A stretch of DNA of 59,232 nt from Peptococcaceae bacterium. Lineage in GTDB: Bacteria > Bacillota > Peptococcia > Peptococcales > Peptococcaceae. The translations under genes and the position numbers were made by a program. Location: assembly GCA_019420345.1 (NCBI GenBank), contig JAHZHI010000031.1:1-59232 (forward strand), written 5' to 3'. This document shows positions 51,954 through 59,232 of the stretch, in pieces. The notes under the pieces are model-generated. The model had not been told where the DNA came from. It saw only the letters and a list, made by a program, of their open reading frames with translations, and ran no database searches. How positions within the stretch are numbered: the first letter of the stretch is position 1; every line of letters begins with the position of its first letter.

Positions 51954-53047
51954 AGGATATTATGAATCAGTTAGAACAGTTGGCACCGCCAATGCTTAAA
52001 GAAGACTGGGATAATATTGGTTTGCAAATCGGTGATCCCAATGCGGAAGTGAGACGGGTGCTATTGGCGCTGACACCATCATTGACCGTGGTAGAAGAAG
52101 CTGTTGAAATGCATGCAGATTTGATTGTCACGCATCACCCCTTTATCTTTAAAGGTGTCAAGTCATTGCGTACAGATACTGCTATAGGGCGTATGAGTCA
52201 GCTTTGCATGAAGCAGGATATTGCACTTTACGCAGCGCATACCAATCTTGATATCGCGCGTGGCGGTGTGAATGATGTTCTCGCAGAGCGTTTGGGATTG
52301 GTCGATGTAGAAGGCTTGGAAGAAACATTGCTACAGCCTCGCTATAAGGTGGTGGTCTTTGTTCCGTTGAGTCACCTTGAGACAGTGAAAGAAGCGCTGT
52401 TTGCAGCTGGAGCGGGACGACAAGGCGATTATGGCGCTTGCGCCTGGACAGTGACTGGTCAAGGTCAGTTCTGTCCATTAGAAGGTGCTGAACCCTATAT
52501 TGGCCATGTTGGTACCGTGGAGCATGTACAAGAGGCACGGCTTGAAGTTTTGGTTGATCATGATGTTTTGAACGCGGTGTTGGCAGCACTGCATCAGGCA
52601 CATCCTTATGAAGAACCCGCGTATGATGTTCTTGTCAACAAGGCGAGTGCTGTGCGTGAAAGTTTGGGACGTGTGGGACGATTGCCGCAGCCAAAAGTTT
52701 TTTCGGAATGGCTTGAAGATGTAAAAAAAGCCCTCGAGCTGCCTGTTGTATCATTTGCCGGTCCGGCTGATGGTTTGGTAGAACGTGTGGCGCTCTGTGG
52801 CGGAAGTGCCACGGAGTTCCTTCATCGCGCAAAACAGCTTGGCGCAGATGTTTATGTAACAGGGGACATGAAATATCACGATGCTCAGCAGGCAGTGGAG
52901 CTTGGTTTGCCAATGGTCGATGTTTCGCATTACGCTGGTGAACGGCCGGTATTATCGCGTTTGTCATCGCTTTTGACAGATGTGTATGGTGCTGAGTTGG
53001 AAGTGACGATTTCAAAGAAGGAAGAAAATTTTATTCAATATCGTTAA
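51944..53047 (+). CDS. Nif3-like dinuclear metal centre protein (YqfO type)
   Basis: A 367-residue Nif3/GTP-cyclohydrolase-I-type-2 family protein. Metal ligands fall in VTHHPFIFKG, AAHTNLDIARGG and near the C-terminus VTGDMKYHDA with VSHYAGE. The central ~100 residues (KVVVFVPLSHLETVKEALFAAGAG onward) are the PII-like insert found in the long YqfO form. Biochemical role is not settled. It is translationally coupled to trmK. Confidence 0.93.
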   Translation: MRVKDIMNQLEQLAPPMLKEDWDNIGLQIGDPNAEVRRVLLALTPSLTVVEEAVEMHADLIVTHHPFIFKGVKSLRTDTAIGRMSQLCMKQDIALYAAHTNLDIARGGVNDVLAERLGLVDVEGLEETLLQPRYKVVVFVPLSHLETVKEALFAAGAGRQGDYGACAWTVTGQGQFCPLEGAEPYIGHVGTVEHVQEARLEVLVDHDVLNAVLAALHQAHPYEEPAYDVLVNKASAVRESLGRVGRLPQPKVFSEWLEDVKKALELPVVSFAGPADGLVERVALCGGSATEFLHRAKQLGADVYVTGDMKYHDAQQAVELGLPMVDVSHYAGERPVLSRLSSLLTDVYGAELEVTISKKEENFIQYR

Positions 53048-53067
53048 TTTTGGGGGATGATTGAAGT

Positions 53068-54093
53068 ATGAGAAAGTGGATGAAAAAAGCAACTGCACTG
53101 CTCCTTTGTGGAGCTATGGCTGCTGGTTTAATTGCCTGCGGCAATAATGATACGCCAGCAGGAAGTGCACCATCAAGTGCGCCGCCTGCATCGGAAGAAC
53201 AATCCAGCAATGTTGTTCGTGTTGGTGTGCTCAGTATCGCGGATAGCTTGCCAATTTTTGCTGCAGAACAAGAAAACATGTTTGCTGATGCTGGCTTGAA
53301 TGTTGAAATCTATCCTTTTGCCAGCAGTTCCGATCAATCAAAGGCTGTGGAAGCTGGAGAATTGGATGTTGTGATGAACGACATGATTGTGCAGAGCTTG
53401 ATGAAGAAAGCTGATACCAACACCAAAGTGGTAAGCTTGGCCTTTGGTGCTACGCAACAGGAAGGCCGCTTCGTTGTAGTGGCGGCACCAAATAGTGGAA
53501 TCACAACACCTGAAGATCTTGAAGGGAAACGTGTGGCGATTTCGACCAATACAATGATGGAATATCTGATGGACCAGTATGAACAATACTATAATCTTGA
53601 TGCAGATAGCATTGAATTGATCAACATGCCAGATTTGATGCTGCGTGTGGAAACATTGCTTCAAGGCAATGATATTGATGCAGCCATTTTACCGGATCCA
53701 CTTGCGGCATTTGCACTTGCCAATGGTGGTATCAGCGTCATTGACGATACCACTTTAGATGAAAATTACTCTCAGTCGGTTTACCTTGCAACTGACGATT
53801 TTATCGATAATAATAAGGATACGCTGGATACCTTTATGAATGTGCTTTTCCAGGCAATGACCGATATCAATGAAAATCCAGATAAATACCGTGAACTTTT
53901 GATGGAAAAAGCCAACGTTCCAGAAGAATTACAGGCAGATTATCCAATGCCTACCTTTACGCCGGGGACGGTGCCAAGCGAGCAGGAAGTGGCCCGTCTG
54001 GAGGCATGGATGGTGGAAAATCAGCTGCTCGATAAGGTGTACAGTTACCGCGACCTTGTCGACACATCTTATGTGAAAGAGGAATCAAAGTGA
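53068..54093 (+). CDS. Substrate-binding lipoprotein of a second ABC importer
   Basis: A 341-residue lipoprotein. Signal peptide with lipobox LIAC (Cys24), Ser/Pro/Ala-rich linker, then an SsuA/NMT1-like binding protein (VRVGVLSIADSLPIFAAEQENMFADAGLNVEIYPFASSS). Ligand unknown: sulfonates, thiamine precursors and others are possible. It starts 21 bases after the nif3-like stop and overlaps the ATPase start by four bases. Confidence 0.9.
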   Translation: MRKWMKKATALLLCGAMAAGLIACGNNDTPAGSAPSSAPPASEEQSSNVVRVGVLSIADSLPIFAAEQENMFADAGLNVEIYPFASSSDQSKAVEAGELDVVMNDMIVQSLMKKADTNTKVVSLAFGATQQEGRFVVVAAPNSGITTPEDLEGKRVAISTNTMMEYLMDQYEQYYNLDADSIELINMPDLMLRVETLLQGNDIDAAILPDPLAAFALANGGISVIDDTTLDENYSQSVYLATDDFIDNNKDTLDTFMNVLFQAMTDINENPDKYRELLMEKANVPEELQADYPMPTFTPGTVPSEQEVARLEAWMVENQLLDKVYSYRDLVDTSYVKEESK

Positions 54094-54830
54094 TTTATTG
54101 TTTAACCGATGTCGGTTTTACTTATCCTGAAAGCGCCAACACCTTGTTGGCGCATTTTGATTGGCAAATAAATGATCATGAGAGATGGGCGCTGATTGGT
54201 CCTTCGGGATGTGGAAAAACGACCCTCTTATATCTTTTGGCAGGTTTGAAAAAACCAACGTCAGGAACTGTCGTTTGTCAGGGAAAGCCTGCTGAAGCGC
54301 CGATGGCAGGCGTTAGTTTTATTCAGCAGCATTATGGACTGTTTCGCTGGAAAACAGTGCACAGTAATCTTGCACTGCCATTGATATTGAAAAAAACGCC
54401 GCGCAGACTTGTTGCGGACAAAGTGAAACGAGAAGTTCAGCGCCTTGGACTGGAAGGTTTAGAAAACAAGTATCCTTCACAACTTTCGGGCGGTCAGTGC
54501 CAGCGCGTAGCAATTGGACGTGCTTTGATCGATGAACCTAAGGTTTTGCTCATGGATGAACCCTTTTCGGCGTTGGATGCGCTGACACGTGAAAAATTAC
54601 AGGAAGAGGTATTGCAGCTGTCGGAAGAAAGTGGTGTCACATTGGTGCTTGTAACGCACAGCATTGAAGAAGCGGTATATGTGTGCGATCATCTACTGGT
54701 CTATGGAAAAGAGGGTACGGTGCCGATGGTTGTTGATAATACGTTGACGCCGAAAGAACGCTATGCGGCAGCTTTTGTAGCGCAATGCGCGCGTGTAAAA
54801 CGATTGTTAGAAGGAGAAACAGCAAAATGA
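54090..54830 (+). CDS. ABC importer ATPase (SsuB-like, conventional)
   Basis: A 246-residue ATPase starting with GTG 54090, overlapping the preceding TGA. Walker A GPSGCGKTT, Q-loop FIQQHYG, signature LSGGQCQR, Walker B VLLMDEP, switch His in VTHSIEEA: all canonical, a useful contrast to the two ATPases at 29309 and 32965. It pairs with the single permease downstream as a homodimer. Confidence 0.93.
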   Translation: MIYCLTDVGFTYPESANTLLAHFDWQINDHERWALIGPSGCGKTTLLYLLAGLKKPTSGTVVCQGKPAEAPMAGVSFIQQHYGLFRWKTVHSNLALPLILKKTPRRLVADKVKREVQRLGLEGLENKYPSQLSGGQCQRVAIGRALIDEPKVLLMDEPFSALDALTREKLQEEVLQLSEESGVTLVLVTHSIEEAVYVCDHLLVYGKEGTVPMVVDNTLTPKERYAAAFVAQCARVKRLLEGETAK

Positions 54831-55561
54831 AGAAAGGCTTGTCAATTGTTATTGCGTCTGTGTTTTTGCTGTTATGCTGGCAGTTTGCCAGCATGGCGCT
54901 GGATAAAGCATTTTTGCCTGGCCCGGTGACTTCTTTTCGAGCGTTTGTAGATCTATGCATCGAAGGAGAAATGTGGCCGCAGCTTTGCATCAGTGCACTA
55001 CGTGTGTTGGGCAGTACAGCGTTGGGTGTATTATTAGCAGTGCCGCTTGGTATGGTATGTGGCCGCTCTGAACGATTGTATCAAATTAGTACACCATTAG
55101 TGGCCATCTTATATCCGCTGCCAAAAGTGGTATTTTTGCCAATTCTTGTGGTGCTTTTTGGTTTGGGCAACTTGCCAAAAGTGGTTTTGATTACATTGAT
55201 CATTTTCTTTCAGATTTTTGTGGTGGTGTGCGATGCGGCGCATCAACTGCCACAGGAAAGTGTTGACTCCATGCACACCATGAGCCGGCATTCTTCGGAC
55301 GTGTTTCGGCATTTATTGCTGCCAGCGTGCTTGCCGGCGGTATTGACTTCTTTGAGGATTTCTGTGGGCAGTTCGATTGCAGTATTGTTTTTTGCCGAAA
55401 CATTTGCTTCTTTTGACGGTTTAGGGTATTTGATTCTAGATGGCATGGAACGTCGCGAATATCCGGATATGTTTGCTGGCATAATCGGCATGGCGCTTCT
55501 TGGCGTGTTATTGTACGAGTGCATTTATTTTATCGAAAAACGTTGCTGCCGTTGGCTGTAA
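54827..55561 (+). CDS. ABC importer permease (SsuC-like)
   Basis: A 244-residue six-helix permease. ATG 54827 overlaps the ATPase stop (ATGA) and has AGAAGGAG upstream. Coupling region MHTMSRHSSDVFRHLLLPACLPAVLTSLRISVGSSIAVLFFAETFA. Part of the three-gene importer 53068-55561. Confidence 0.92.
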   Translation: MKKGLSIVIASVFLLLCWQFASMALDKAFLPGPVTSFRAFVDLCIEGEMWPQLCISALRVLGSTALGVLLAVPLGMVCGRSERLYQISTPLVAILYPLPKVVFLPILVVLFGLGNLPKVVLITLIIFFQIFVVVCDAAHQLPQESVDSMHTMSRHSSDVFRHLLLPACLPAVLTSLRISVGSSIAVLFFAETFASFDGLGYLILDGMERREYPDMFAGIIGMALLGVLLYECIYFIEKRCCRWL

Positions 55562-55579
55562 TGTTTGTGACCTAAGCAT

Positions 55580-55598
55580 GTCGTTAAACGGCTTTTTT
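55580..55598 (+). terminator. Weak terminator after the second importer
   Basis: GTCGT-taa-ACGGC (one G-T pair) followed by six T, an A and five more T. Confidence 0.5.
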
Positions 55599-55714
55599 AT
55601 TTTTGTCAAAATTTGAAGACAATGTAGATATTTAGTGTTAATTTTGTCGAGGACCTTTTCGAAACGCGCGTTGTGAGATATGATATAATAGATTGGTAAT
55701 GAAAAGGAGGCCGT

Positions 55715-57025
55715 ATGAAAAAATTATCCTTAATATTCGCGGTGCTGCTTTGCATGGTATCGCTGAGTGGCTGTTCGGTCTTTTTTGAAGAACCTTCGGC
55801 GCTAATTTTGCCGCCAGCGAGTGATCAGGAGGAGTATGTTGAACGTACGCTGATCAATTCATTTTTAAGTGATGGCGAGCATTTGGAAGTGCCGGAAGAT
55901 ATGGACGATCCTGCAGCCTTTGTTGATCTTGATGTTGATGGCGACGAGCGGAAAGAAAAAATGGTTTTTTGGTCCAACAACAATGGCCATGAAGTTGGTG
56001 TTTTACTGATGAAGCAAGGCGAAGATGGCACATGGGGGATTTTGGACCAGATTCGACAGTATGGCAACGCCGTTGATTATTTTAAACTTATCGATCTGAA
56101 CAATGATGGCGCTCAAGAAGCTTGCGTGGGTGTTGATGTAGGCGGCAATAATGTTCTCTCTGTATATCAATTAAACGGAGAGGGCTTTGGAGAGGTGGCG
56201 CAGTTGAACTATTCCTTCCTAGATATTGTTGATGTGAACAATGATGGAACCAGCGCAATACTCTGTGCCTACAATAACTATGATGATACCGCATCGACGA
56301 CAACACTGACTGTTTATGAAGGCGGAGAAAAAGTTGAGCCTGTTTATCAAAAAAGTTTTGATGGCAATTGTTTAGAAATGACTTACGGCAATGTCAGTGC
56401 GACACAAAAAGGACTGTATTTTATTCGAACCAACAATTACAGTGATTTGAATGTGGAACTCTTGCTGCCAACAGAAAAAGATGGTTTCGATGAACAGCTG
56501 ACAGGTTTGGTGCATTATATGAATACGGCATCGGCACGTAATGCCATTGTTGCAGATGTAACAGGTGACGGTGTTCTTGATGTGCAGTCGATCATTGAAC
56601 CAATTGAAGCTTCGGGCAGAGACGAGGGGGATTATCTGCGTATCTGGAAAACCTGGGACGGCGGTAACGAAATGAAAAATGTGTATGGCGTGTTGGAAAA
56701 TAACACCGATGGGTATACGTTTGTCTTGCCGCAATACTGTTTGGATTCAGTGCGTTATCAGTTTGTAACGGATAAAGGCAGCAGTCAGGTGCGTCTTTAT
56801 GATGGCAATAATACGGAGCCGGCGATTATTCTCTATGCACAAACAGCATCAGAAGTTGAAAAAATAGAAAACATGAAGGGGATTATTCCACTTGGAACAT
56901 CTCCAAGTTCTCAGCGCGCTTACTACGCGTTGTGCAATACGGACAGATTTGCAGGCCAGTTGATTGATAAAGAAGGCTTAAAGCAACTCTTCCAGATTGA
57001 AGGAGGACAACAACATGACCAATAA
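55715..57025 (+). CDS. Lipoprotein with FG-GAP/VCBS-like calcium-binding repeats
   Basis: A 436-residue exported lipoprotein: lipobox LSGC with Cys20. Four acidic loops of the D-x-N/D-x-D-G type recur: DLDVDGDE (about 72), DLNNDGAQE (about 128), DVNNDGTSA (about 172) and DVTGDGVLD (about 285), as in FG-GAP/VCBS beta-propeller repeats and calcium-binding loops. No enzyme motif. Its last 11 bases overlap the downstream response regulator gene, so it is translationally linked to a two-component system and may be its accessory sensor. A TATAAT lies at 55684-55689. Confidence 0.75.
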   Translation: MKKLSLIFAVLLCMVSLSGCSVFFEEPSALILPPASDQEEYVERTLINSFLSDGEHLEVPEDMDDPAAFVDLDVDGDERKEKMVFWSNNNGHEVGVLLMKQGEDGTWGILDQIRQYGNAVDYFKLIDLNNDGAQEACVGVDVGGNNVLSVYQLNGEGFGEVAQLNYSFLDIVDVNNDGTSAILCAYNNYDDTASTTTLTVYEGGEKVEPVYQKSFDGNCLEMTYGNVSATQKGLYFIRTNNYSDLNVELLLPTEKDGFDEQLTGLVHYMNTASARNAIVADVTGDGVLDVQSIIEPIEASGRDEGDYLRIWKTWDGGNEMKNVYGVLENNTDGYTFVLPQYCLDSVRYQFVTDKGSSQVRLYDGNNTEPAIILYAQTASEVEKIENMKGIIPLGTSPSSQRAYYALCNTDRFAGQLIDKEGLKQLFQIEGGQQHDQ

Positions 57026-57713
57026 AATTTTAGTTGTAGAAGATGAAGAAGCCATTCGTGGCTTTATCAAAGTAAATCTAAAACGCAATAATTTTGATGT
57101 CATTGAGGCAGGCAGTGGTGAAGAAGCATTAGAAAAACTGGATGATAGTGTAGACATCGTGCTTCTTGATGTGATGCTTCCGGGCATCAATGGCTTTGAA
57201 GTTTGTGAGAAGGCGCGTGAAGCCTATCCGCAGTTAGGCGTAATCATCCTGACGGCAAAAGGCCAGGAAGAAAATAAGATTGAAGGCCTGGAAGCTGGTG
57301 CGGACGATTACATTGTTAAACCGTTCAGTCCAAAGGAATTGCTGGCGCGGATCAATGCTTTGCTGCGACGTTTGTCCATTCAAGTGGATGAAGCAGGTGA
57401 AGATGCTAAAGAATTGGTGACTGGTATTTTCACGATGAATATTGATGAACGCCGCTTCTTGAAAAATGGTAAAGAAATTGAATTGACGCCAATTGAGTTT
57501 TCTTTGGTAAAATATTTCATGGAAAACGCGAACAAGGCGGTACATCGTGATGAAATTTTAAACAACGTTTGGGGTTATAACTATGTGGGAGACTTTAAAA
57601 TCGTAGACGTTAACATTCGCCGTATTCGCCAGAAAATTGAAGAAGACCCATCAAAACCAAAATATATTGAAAAAGTTTGGGGGTATGGTTATCGTTGGTG
57701 GGGCGGTGATTGA
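57015..57713 (+). CDS. OmpR/PhoB-family response regulator
   Basis: A 232-residue regulator. Receiver domain with the acidic pair ED/EE at 9-12, phospho-acceptor Asp52 (VLLDVMLPG) and Lys in VKPF. C-terminal winged helix (LTPIEFSLVKYFMENANKAVHRDEIL, VDVNIRRIRQKIEEDPSKPKYIEKVWGYGY). AAGGAGG lies eight bases before ATG 57015, within the end of the lipoprotein gene. Confidence 0.96.
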   Translation: MTNKILVVEDEEAIRGFIKVNLKRNNFDVIEAGSGEEALEKLDDSVDIVLLDVMLPGINGFEVCEKAREAYPQLGVIILTAKGQEENKIEGLEAGADDYIVKPFSPKELLARINALLRRLSIQVDEAGEDAKELVTGIFTMNIDERRFLKNGKEIELTPIEFSLVKYFMENANKAVHRDEILNNVWGYNYVGDFKIVDVNIRRIRQKIEEDPSKPKYIEKVWGYGYRWWGGD

Positions 57714-57715
57714 TT

Positions 57716-59179
57716 GTGGCGTCAGGTCTTGGCACAAAGCTATCTCTGAGTTATGTGCTGATTAGTCTGATCACGCTCATTATCATGGAAAGTCTGTTCT
57801 TCTTTGCTATATATCAGTATTACATTACGGGTATGGAACAGACATTGACCAACAATGCGGAAGCCAGTGCATCGATGTTTAGCCGATATGCACCAACTGG
57901 TGACATCAAAGACAAACAGGATTTTATTTTTGAAAACATGGACAGTCAGGAGAAAGCGCTTGTAGAGGTTTATGATGCAAATGGAAATTTTTTGATCAAT
58001 AACCTCGGTGATACTGAGAATGCAACAGAACTGACTGATGATTATAACGCTGCAGTACAGGGCGATATTGAATCTTGGCGAGGAAAAATTGACACGCGTG
58101 AAGCGGTGATGTCCGTATCTGTGCCTATCTACGATGGGAAAATTGTAGTGGGGGTACTGCGTTATGTATCAAGCATGTCCATGGTGAACGCGCTGCTGAA
58201 AGAAAACTTCTTGGCTGTTTTCGTGATTGGTCTGGTGATTTTGGTTGCGGCAGCTATTATAGGCCGAGTGATGAGTTCGCTCATCACTCGGCCAATTCGC
58301 AACCTTATTCGGGTTACTCGGGAGATAACAAAAGGAAATTTAGAAGCAAAAGCAACGGTATATAATAATGATGAAATTGGGCAACTTTCTAAGGCCATTA
58401 ACCGAATGACAGAGGAAATTGCGCAATCGTACAAAACAAAAAACGACTTTATCTCAAGCATCTCTCATGAGCTGCGCACGCCATTAACATCGATCAATGG
58501 GTGGGCGGAAACCATTGAGGATTCGCCAGAAGATGTCGAAACCACACAAATGGGCATGGAGATCATTTCTCGTGAAACAAAGCGAATGATTCGCCTTGTT
58601 AACGATCTGTTGGATTTCTCAAAATTACAGTCTCATCGTATTGAATTGGAACTTGAGCCCATTTGGATGAATGATTTTCTGGAAAACCTGTATAATCAAT
58701 TTTTGCCGCGTGCAGCACAAGATGAAGTTGCGCTGCGCTTGCATCTTGGAAATACTGATGTGATGATCATGGCTGATGACAATCGCCTGAGTCAGGTGTT
58801 CGTTAATATATTGGATAACGCCTTTAAATTTGTGAAAGGGCGTGCATATCCAGAGGTGGTTATTCAGGCGCATATGTTGGATGACCAGGTAGTTATGACC
58901 ATTGAAGACAATGGTCCGGGTATGTCCAGTGAAGAACTTTTGCGAGTGAAAGAAAAATTCTACAAAGGATCAAGCAAACAGAGCGGGACAGGTCTTGGCT
59001 TGTCGATTGCAAATGAGATTGTAACACTTCACAATGGGACGTTCTATATAGACAGCATTCGTGGTGTTGGGACAAAAGTATCGGTTGTATTGCCATTTGA
59101 AGATTCCACGACAGATGAAGACTCTTATGATCTTGAAAGTGAACCGTCTGGTGACGAACATGAAGAAAAGGCCTACTAG
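57716..59179 (+). CDS. Membrane sensor histidine kinase
   Basis: A 487-residue kinase from GTG 57716 (a TTG at 57710 is also possible and would overlap the regulator stop). TM1 is SLITLIIMESLFFFAIYQYY, then an extracytoplasmic sensor of about 125 residues, TM2 FLAVFVIGLVILVAAAIIG, HAMP, HisKA with His251 in SSISHELRTPLTS, and HATPase_c with N-box VFVNILDNAFKFV, DNGPGMS and SGTGLGLSI. PhoR/ResE-like partner of the preceding regulator. The acidic C-terminal tail (DSTTDEDSYDLESEPSGDEHEE) is unusual. Confidence 0.95.
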   Translation: MASGLGTKLSLSYVLISLITLIIMESLFFFAIYQYYITGMEQTLTNNAEASASMFSRYAPTGDIKDKQDFIFENMDSQEKALVEVYDANGNFLINNLGDTENATELTDDYNAAVQGDIESWRGKIDTREAVMSVSVPIYDGKIVVGVLRYVSSMSMVNALLKENFLAVFVIGLVILVAAAIIGRVMSSLITRPIRNLIRVTREITKGNLEAKATVYNNDEIGQLSKAINRMTEEIAQSYKTKNDFISSISHELRTPLTSINGWAETIEDSPEDVETTQMGMEIISRETKRMIRLVNDLLDFSKLQSHRIELELEPIWMNDFLENLYNQFLPRAAQDEVALRLHLGNTDVMIMADDNRLSQVFVNILDNAFKFVKGRAYPEVVIQAHMLDDQVVMTIEDNGPGMSSEELLRVKEKFYKGSSKQSGTGLGLSIANEIVTLHNGTFYIDSIRGVGTKVSVVLPFEDSTTDEDSYDLESEPSGDEHEEKAY

Positions 59180-59207
59180 AAGCATGATTGCCTCTAGTAG
59201 GCCTTTT
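59166..59207 (+). terminator. Terminator of the two-component operon
   Basis: AAAAGGCCTACTAGA pairs with TCTAGTAGGCCTTTT (15 bp, 12-nt loop); the kinase stop codon lies in the left arm. Confidence 0.85.
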
Positions 59208-59232
59208 CAATTGCCGTATTGGCAGAATAATG

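Noticed and set aside
1..59232. CRISPR arrays, insertion sequences, tRNA or rRNA genes
   Set aside because: No regularly spaced repeats, transposase motifs, or cloverleaf/rRNA sequences were seen.

Overview
The window is a chromosomal segment of a low-to-medium GC Gram-positive-type bacterium (Bacillota). Evidence: strong AGGAGG-like ribosome sites before nearly every gene, GTG/TTG starts, a CIRCE/HrcA-type operator, an RNA attenuator with a leader peptide, a family II pyrophosphatase, an OmpR-type two-component pair and LytTR/GHKL regulators. An oxygen-sensitive glycyl radical enzyme and a two-subunit Fe-S fumarase, together with cytochrome bd and its CydDC exporter, suggest an anaerobe that tolerates or scavenges traces of oxygen. 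I cannot name the species. There are no rRNA or tRNA genes, insertion sequences or CRISPR arrays.

Layout. 1-6650: an AT-rich catabolic island with a LysR regulator (cut by the window edge), an ion-transporter-superfamily carboxylate permease, a glycyl radical enzyme (GRE) with its activase, and an amidohydrolase-fold protein lacking most metal ligands. 6731-9819: LytTR response regulator, GHKL kinase and CPBP membrane protease. 9873-17332 (minus strand): an almost complete shikimate/Phe operon, aroF-aroB-aroA-aroC-pheA-aroEK-aroQ, controlled by a Phe/Tyr-rich leader peptide and terminator. 17482-18297: a zinc-ribbon protein and a GNAT acetyltransferase. 18372-24681 (minus): galU-rarA-mnmA-(LOTUS/DUF3825)-purine permease. 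24815-28671: fluoride-type CLC antiporter, Mn pyrophosphatase, two-subunit fumarase. 28672-33913: a candidate small RNA, a structured leader and an unusual heteromeric ABC importer with two different ATPases, two different permeases, a lipoprotein and a 45-residue membrane miniprotein. 33979-36370: zinc phospholipase C-like protein, AlkD-like protein and a membrane-anchored XRE regulator. 36589-43133: htpG with a CIRCE site, MATE pump, methyltransferase, M20 amidohydrolase, uppP. 43347-50417: metallophosphoesterase, ridA, cydAB, cydDC. 50429-55561: pgeF, trmK, nif3-like, then a second and conventional ABC importer. 55715-59179: FG-GAP-like lipoprotein overlapping a response regulator/kinase pair.

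The most interesting parts are (i) the importer at 29309-33876, whose two ATPases carry complementary defects (signature motif in one, switch histidine in the other) and which has a miniprotein gene behind it; (ii) the GRE island with a metal-ligand-depleted amidohydrolase; (iii) the aro operon, whose leader peptide gives a complete attenuation circuit and whose PheA has lost all four key prephenate dehydratase residues; and (iv) a three-way-junction-like RNA leader upstream of the importer. Functions are inferred from motifs read by eye; no database search was run.
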